DNA from: Candidatus Poribacteria bacterium | GTDB lineage: Bacteria; Poribacteria; WGA-4E; WGA-3G | NCBI GenBank assembly: GCA_028818705.1 | Contig: JAPPNJ010000059.1 | Location: 36,518 to 100,517 of the forward strand | DNA: 64,000 nucleotides | Direction of reading: 5' to 3' | Shown: positions 60,500-64,000 of the stretch, one piece after another | Layout: every line of letters begins with the position of its first letter | How positions within the stretch are numbered: the stretch's first letter is position 1 | Made by a program: the position numbers and the translations under genes | Notes under the pieces: model-generated | The model's database searches: none | Told to the model about the DNA's origin: nothing | Seen by the model: the letters and a program-made list of their open reading frames with translations, nothing else

Positions 60500-62737
60500 A
60501 TGCAACGCTTGCCAGCTTATCTTCAGCAATTTATGCCGGACATGCGTGTTCTCAAAGCCTCTACCCTCCGATCCTATATTGGACTCATCACTTTCTCTGC
60601 TGCCTCTCTCGCAATTGCTTTGGGCATAACCCTTAGCAAGACCCTTGTTTTTGAATACCATTCAAACGCCGGCGTAGTCGGATGGCTCAGTGTTAACGCG
60701 TATCCGAAACGGCAAGAATACTTTTACTATCTGTTGGCACTGCTTGGCGTTCCGACAGTAATTTGGCTGTATTGGCTCGGATGGTGTATCTATTCACACT
60801 GGTGCGCTAAGGTAACTGCACAACCGATACAGCGTGTACTGAAATCGAATGCGTTGGCATCCATTCCATTGTGGCTCTGTTGGATACAAGTTTACCACAC
60901 CGGGCAGCAGATACTGATAGGTTTACTTCTACCGATTGGTTTATCCGTTTTACTCAAATTCGCGCTGCTATCCAAGCATTACTTCCCTACGTTGTGGAAT
61001 TCAGAGGTTCGTGCTGATGGTAGCGCAGATGAGGTTGGAAGCGTCACAAGCGAAGAAGATAGAGAAATCCATGCTGGCAGTTATAGGCTCGCAAGGATTT
61101 GGTGGATTGGATTTGTGTACGTTGTTTTTCCGATTTCTATCTATCTCCTTACTTATTCAGCTGATATTCACAAAGAGATCGATCTATTCCACGAGGGAGA
61201 AAGGCTCGCGCCTCTCGATGAGATGTTACGCGGTGGGGTGCCGTTTCGGGACATCTATATTCAGCACGGCGTCTTCCAAAACGCCTACTTGGCATGGATT
61301 AGCGGTCAGCTTTTTGAGCCAACTTTGCTGGGGCTGCGTTCCATGGAGAGCATATTGAACCCGCTCGGTTATGTCGCGCTCTATCTACTCGGTTTGCAAG
61401 TATTCTGTGGTGGATTTTTTACTGCCTTTATCTGTGTGCTTATAGCCTCTGGAACGGAATTCTGGGTATCCCCTCGACATAGCCTCGGTTTAATCAGTTT
61501 TACCTTCGTTGCGAATTTTCTTACGCGCTCCCAAAACGCACCAACAAGCAGAACATTTTCATGGCGGCTCCTCTTCGCTGGGCTTTTCGCGAGTCTGGCA
61601 TTCTGGTACAGCACTGAAATCGGGCTTTATACATTAGCCGCTGTGGGACTGTTTCTGTTTATGTATGCCTTCCTTCAAAGCGAAATATCAGTGCGTAAAC
61701 GCTTTTTGTCCTTAGTCAGTTATAGTTGTGGAATGCTGTTAGGTTTTCTACCAGTCAGCGTCTATTTTCTCGCCCACGGTGCCTTAGACGATGTCCTCTG
61801 GAATACCTATATCCAATGTCGCTATCAACTCGAAACGTGGGGACTCGCTTTTCCATCTTTATCGGAAACAATTGCCCTATTGCCAACGCAGGGATGGCAT
61901 GCTTTCGTGTTCAGTGAAGGATTTCGATGGTACTTGCCAATCGCTGTTTTTCTGATTGTCGCTGCGTACCTAACATATCGACGCTTATGTGATACGCATT
62001 CAGAGTCCGACGCTATGAAACTCTTGCTGCTATTACTGGGCGGTATCGCCTTTTTCCGAACCGCGCTGGGGCGTTCGGATAGTGGGCATCTGATTTATGG
62101 TGCGACTTTCTTATGGTTACTCTGCCTGTTTCTATTAGAGAAGGGCATCTTCGGGATGTTCCGTGCTTTCCTATCGTCTCTAACGGGTGGGGGGAATTGG
62201 GACCGCGCGTTGAAGACGGTGTGGGTGCTGATTCCGACTGCGATGTTCTGTTGGTATGTTGGGGAAGCCCACCAGCCCTTGGCAGGTTTTGGTGAGAAGT
62301 GGCAGCAGCTACGTCAGAATCCCTTCAGGCAACGTCCCGTCCCAGAAGAATTAACACGCGCTGGACGCCTTGACATCCCGAACGATCAGGTCGAACAGGT
62401 TCAAAAGGTAGTCGCTTATATCAAAGAAAACACGGCAGAGAACGAAAAGATTTTCGATTTTACGAGTCAAGGTGCTTACTATTTCTTTGCGAACCGGCCG
62501 AGCGTCACCAGATTTCATCAGGTTTCGTACGCTTCAACGCCTGCGATGCAGCGAGAAATTATTTCAGCCCTTGAACAGGACGAAACACGTTTGGTACTCT
62601 TCAAAACGGGAGGGTGGTTTGATGCCGTTGATGATATTCCTGTTGAGGAGCGACATCCGCTAATTGCAGTATATTTGCAGGCAAACTACGAACTCGCGAT
62701 AGACATTAACGGCACCGAGATTTTACTGCGAAAGTAG
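60500..62737 (+). CDS. Polytopic membrane protein, GT-C glycosyltransferase-like
   Basis: The 745-residue protein has about 12 hydrophobic segments and a periplasmic C-terminal region (after about 610). Between helices lies LFHEGERLAPLDEMLRGGVP and FRDIYIQHGVFQNA, the acidic loop style of GT-C (PMT/ArnT-like) enzymes that move sugars from lipid carriers. Family assignment is tentative. GAGGCGAG is found before the ATG. It lies 34 bases after the JAMM gene but is probably unrelated in function. Confidence 0.6.
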   Translation: MQRLPAYLQQFMPDMRVLKASTLRSYIGLITFSAASLAIALGITLSKTLVFEYHSNAGVVGWLSVNAYPKRQEYFYYLLALLGVPTVIWLYWLGWCIYSHWCAKVTAQPIQRVLKSNALASIPLWLCWIQVYHTGQQILIGLLLPIGLSVLLKFALLSKHYFPTLWNSEVRADGSADEVGSVTSEEDREIHAGSYRLARIWWIGFVYVVFPISIYLLTYSADIHKEIDLFHEGERLAPLDEMLRGGVPFRDIYIQHGVFQNAYLAWISGQLFEPTLLGLRSMESILNPLGYVALYLLGLQVFCGGFFTAFICVLIASGTEFWVSPRHSLGLISFTFVANFLTRSQNAPTSRTFSWRLLFAGLFASLAFWYSTEIGLYTLAAVGLFLFMYAFLQSEISVRKRFLSLVSYSCGMLLGFLPVSVYFLAHGALDDVLWNTYIQCRYQLETWGLAFPSLSETIALLPTQGWHAFVFSEGFRWYLPIAVFLIVAAYLTYRRLCDTHSESDAMKLLLLLLGGIAFFRTALGRSDSGHLIYGATFLWLLCLFLLEKGIFGMFRAFLSSLTGGGNWDRALKTVWVLIPTAMFCWYVGEAHQPLAGFGEKWQQLRQNPFRQRPVPEELTRAGRLDIPNDQVEQVQKVVAYIKENTAENEKIFDFTSQGAYYFFANRPSVTRFHQVSYASTPAMQREIISALEQDETRLVLFKTGGWFDAVDDIPVEERHPLIAVYLQANYELAIDINGTEILLRK

Positions 62738-62762
62738 TTGTGAGTCCTCTGGTAACTGACAA

Positions 62763-63827
62763 CTACTTTTGCTGTCCAACAAAGATTCGGTAGATGTCTT
62801 CAAAAAGCCTCACATCCGTGAGTGTATCTTCGGCTGAAGAGCGGAAAGGTTCATTGTTACGAACATTCGCGACAAAGTATTCCGCTTCCCTGTGGTATGC
62901 CCATGTCCAACTCGGTCTCGGAATCGCGCGGGTGATTTCCTGTTCTTCCCCGGCACGGTAGATTTCGACCTCTGCGGGGGTATTCTTCAAAAGCAATGGC
63001 GGTGCCCAAGTGTGAACCCACCCATTTTCAAAATAGATTTGGCTGTGCTCATCCCAACGATAGTGTGAGACATGCCCAGTTTCTAACGTTACACGGATCC
63101 CGTCCATATCAAAGATAACAATGCCTGAATATCCGTTCTCGTCTAAATCGACGGCTTTGACGGTGACCTTATCCCCAGCATCAAGAAAGAAACGCATCAG
63201 ATTGATGTTGTGAGTGTATTGTTGGAGGTATCCGAGGTACGAGCGTTTCCAGCGCTCAGGTATCCATTCTGGGGTTTTAACGGGGGCAGCGGGCTTAGTT
63301 TCGGGAGTGCTGTCCATGTGGGTATCAAGGTTGCAGACCCAATCTCCACCGAAACCGTGGTTTCTGGCGTAGGTCAAGCGACCGAGTTCCCCTGTTTCTC
63401 GGAATTGTGCAACTTTTGATTGGACGATCTCGTTGCCGGCATCGTATCGTTTCATGTAGCCTACCATCAATTTTTTACCAGACTTTTTTGATGCCGCCAC
63501 AATAGCCTCGGCTTGTTCAACGGAGACAGCCATTGGCTTCTCCATGAAGACGTGCTTACCTGCTGAGAGCAGATCTTTCGCGATTTCACCTTGTAAAGCG
63601 AAGTCAGCAGATACCGCCACTGCCTCGATATCGGCGTTTTGTGCAAGTTCATGGTGGTCACGATAAAGTTGGGGGATACCGAAACGACTTTGGACTTTTT
63701 GCCCGAGTTCAGAGCGCACTTCCGCGAGTCCGATGAGTTCACAGTCGGGTATACTCGCAAAATTTGGGATGTGGACCTTCTGTGCCATGAATCCACATCC
63801 GATATAACCGAGTCGAATTTTTTCCAT
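62763..63827 (-). CDS. Gfo/Idh/MocA family oxidoreductase
   Basis: The 354 residues hold a Rossmann fold (IRLGYIGCGFMAQKVHIPNF), the EKP motif in KHVFMEKPMAVS, and the catalytic His region YTHNINLMRFF. Members oxidise sugars or inositols with NAD(P). It is convergent with the membrane protein gene and precedes a HEAT-repeat-like gene on the same strand. Substrate unknown. Confidence 0.9.
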   Translation of the reverse strand: MEKIRLGYIGCGFMAQKVHIPNFASIPDCELIGLAEVRSELGQKVQSRFGIPQLYRDHHELAQNADIEAVAVSADFALQGEIAKDLLSAGKHVFMEKPMAVSVEQAEAIVAASKKSGKKLMVGYMKRYDAGNEIVQSKVAQFRETGELGRLTYARNHGFGGDWVCNLDTHMDSTPETKPAAPVKTPEWIPERWKRSYLGYLQQYTHNINLMRFFLDAGDKVTVKAVDLDENGYSGIVIFDMDGIRVTLETGHVSHYRWDEHSQIYFENGWVHTWAPPLLLKNTPAEVEIYRAGEEQEITRAIPRPSWTWAYHREAEYFVANVRNNEPFRSSAEDTLTDVRLFEDIYRIFVGQQK

Positions 63828-63892
63828 CGTTTATAATGTGTCCCTGTTGGACAAATCCTCCAATGTGTTGTTAAAGAGTGACGGGTGTGTAT

Positions 63893-64000
63893 CTAAGGCA
63901 AGTGCCGTGATTCGATCTGTTCAACTGCTGTTTTAGCACCCTCTCGCACGAGTGCGGAGGCATCGTCTCGGGCGAGTTGTTTCAGTTTACCAAGACTGAG
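63893..64000 (-). CDS. C-terminal end of a HEAT-repeat-like protein (runs off the window)
   Basis: The minus strand is open from the right edge to a TAG at 63893-63895: GKLKQLARDDASALVREGA and then KTAVEQIESRHLP. The pattern of alternating Leu and Ala with a central Asp-x-Ser-x-x-Val-Arg is that of HEAT-like helical repeats. The gene's main part lies outside the window. Confidence 0.6.
   Translation of the reverse strand, partial: LSLGKLKQLARDDASALVREGAKTAVEQIESRHLP

Overview
The window is a 64 kb piece of a bacterial chromosome of roughly even base composition, with both strands coding and mostly short operons. No rRNA, tRNA or CRISPR array was seen. The gene content suggests a Gram-negative-type, secretion-rich bacterium, and Candidatus Poribacteria is my best guess. 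The supporting signs are two phytanoyl-CoA dioxygenase-family proteins, LamG-type secreted proteins, a C-terminal Thr-Thr-Trp-Gly-Lys-Leu-Lys tag, a C-terminal secretion domain containing PNPFNPETWIPYQL, a UPF0261 protein, an enolase-superfamily protein and a Gfo/Idh/MocA oxidoreductase. This rests on remembered family distributions, not on a search.

Left part (1-32.4 kb): a DUF790 (Bax1-like) nuclease cut by the window edge, a serine beta-lactamase-like hydrolase, a five-bladed-propeller protein, a TPR lipoprotein, a homoserine-kinase-like phosphotransferase overlapping an ABC-F ATPase, a MarR regulator fused to a ferritin-like domain, an ECF sigma factor and FtsY. Next come a P460-type cytochrome lipoprotein and a haem-porin fusion. 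An alpha-2-macroglobulin/PBP1C pair follows, then three secreted proteins that share only a C-terminal tag, a DUF423 protein, an EF-G-like GTPase, an aldehyde dehydrogenase, an enolase-superfamily protein, a pseudopilin, a UPF0261 protein and a PhyH-family dioxygenase.

Middle part (32.4-42.3 kb): a large unrecognised protein with a C-terminal winged helix, divergent from a secreted protein built of two 846-bp tandem repeats, then two ABC-2 permeases without an ATPase. Several broken gene ends lie here, including two orphan copies of the C-terminal tag.

Accessory region (42.4-54.4 kb): a MITE with perfect 13-bp ends and a 5-bp target duplication, a HicB-like antitoxin with a truncated toxin, and a single-chain type ISP restriction-modification enzyme of 1597 residues. 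It also holds a LamG-dockerin protein, ruined ParA and ribbon-helix-helix genes, a PD-(D/E)XK-like protein, and a HEPN protein followed by a nuclease gene. An IS3-family element split that last pair: removing it and one copy of a GTA repeat restores the downstream start and an overlapping two-gene operon. This HEPN plus nuclease pair is the best candidate here for an undescribed defence system.

Right part (54.5-64 kb): a PhyH protein with a degenerate Nudix-like tail, a GNAT acetyltransferase, an amidohydrolase, and a sulfur-assimilation cluster: cysteine synthase, APS reductase, a CysO/MoaD-like carrier whose Gly-Gly is masked by four residues, and a JAMM protease that probably unmasks it. 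A GT-C-like membrane protein, an oxidoreductase and the end of a HEAT-like gene close the window.

Eight promoter candidates match TTGACA/T-N17-TATAAT well, and six have TGC directly before the -10 box.
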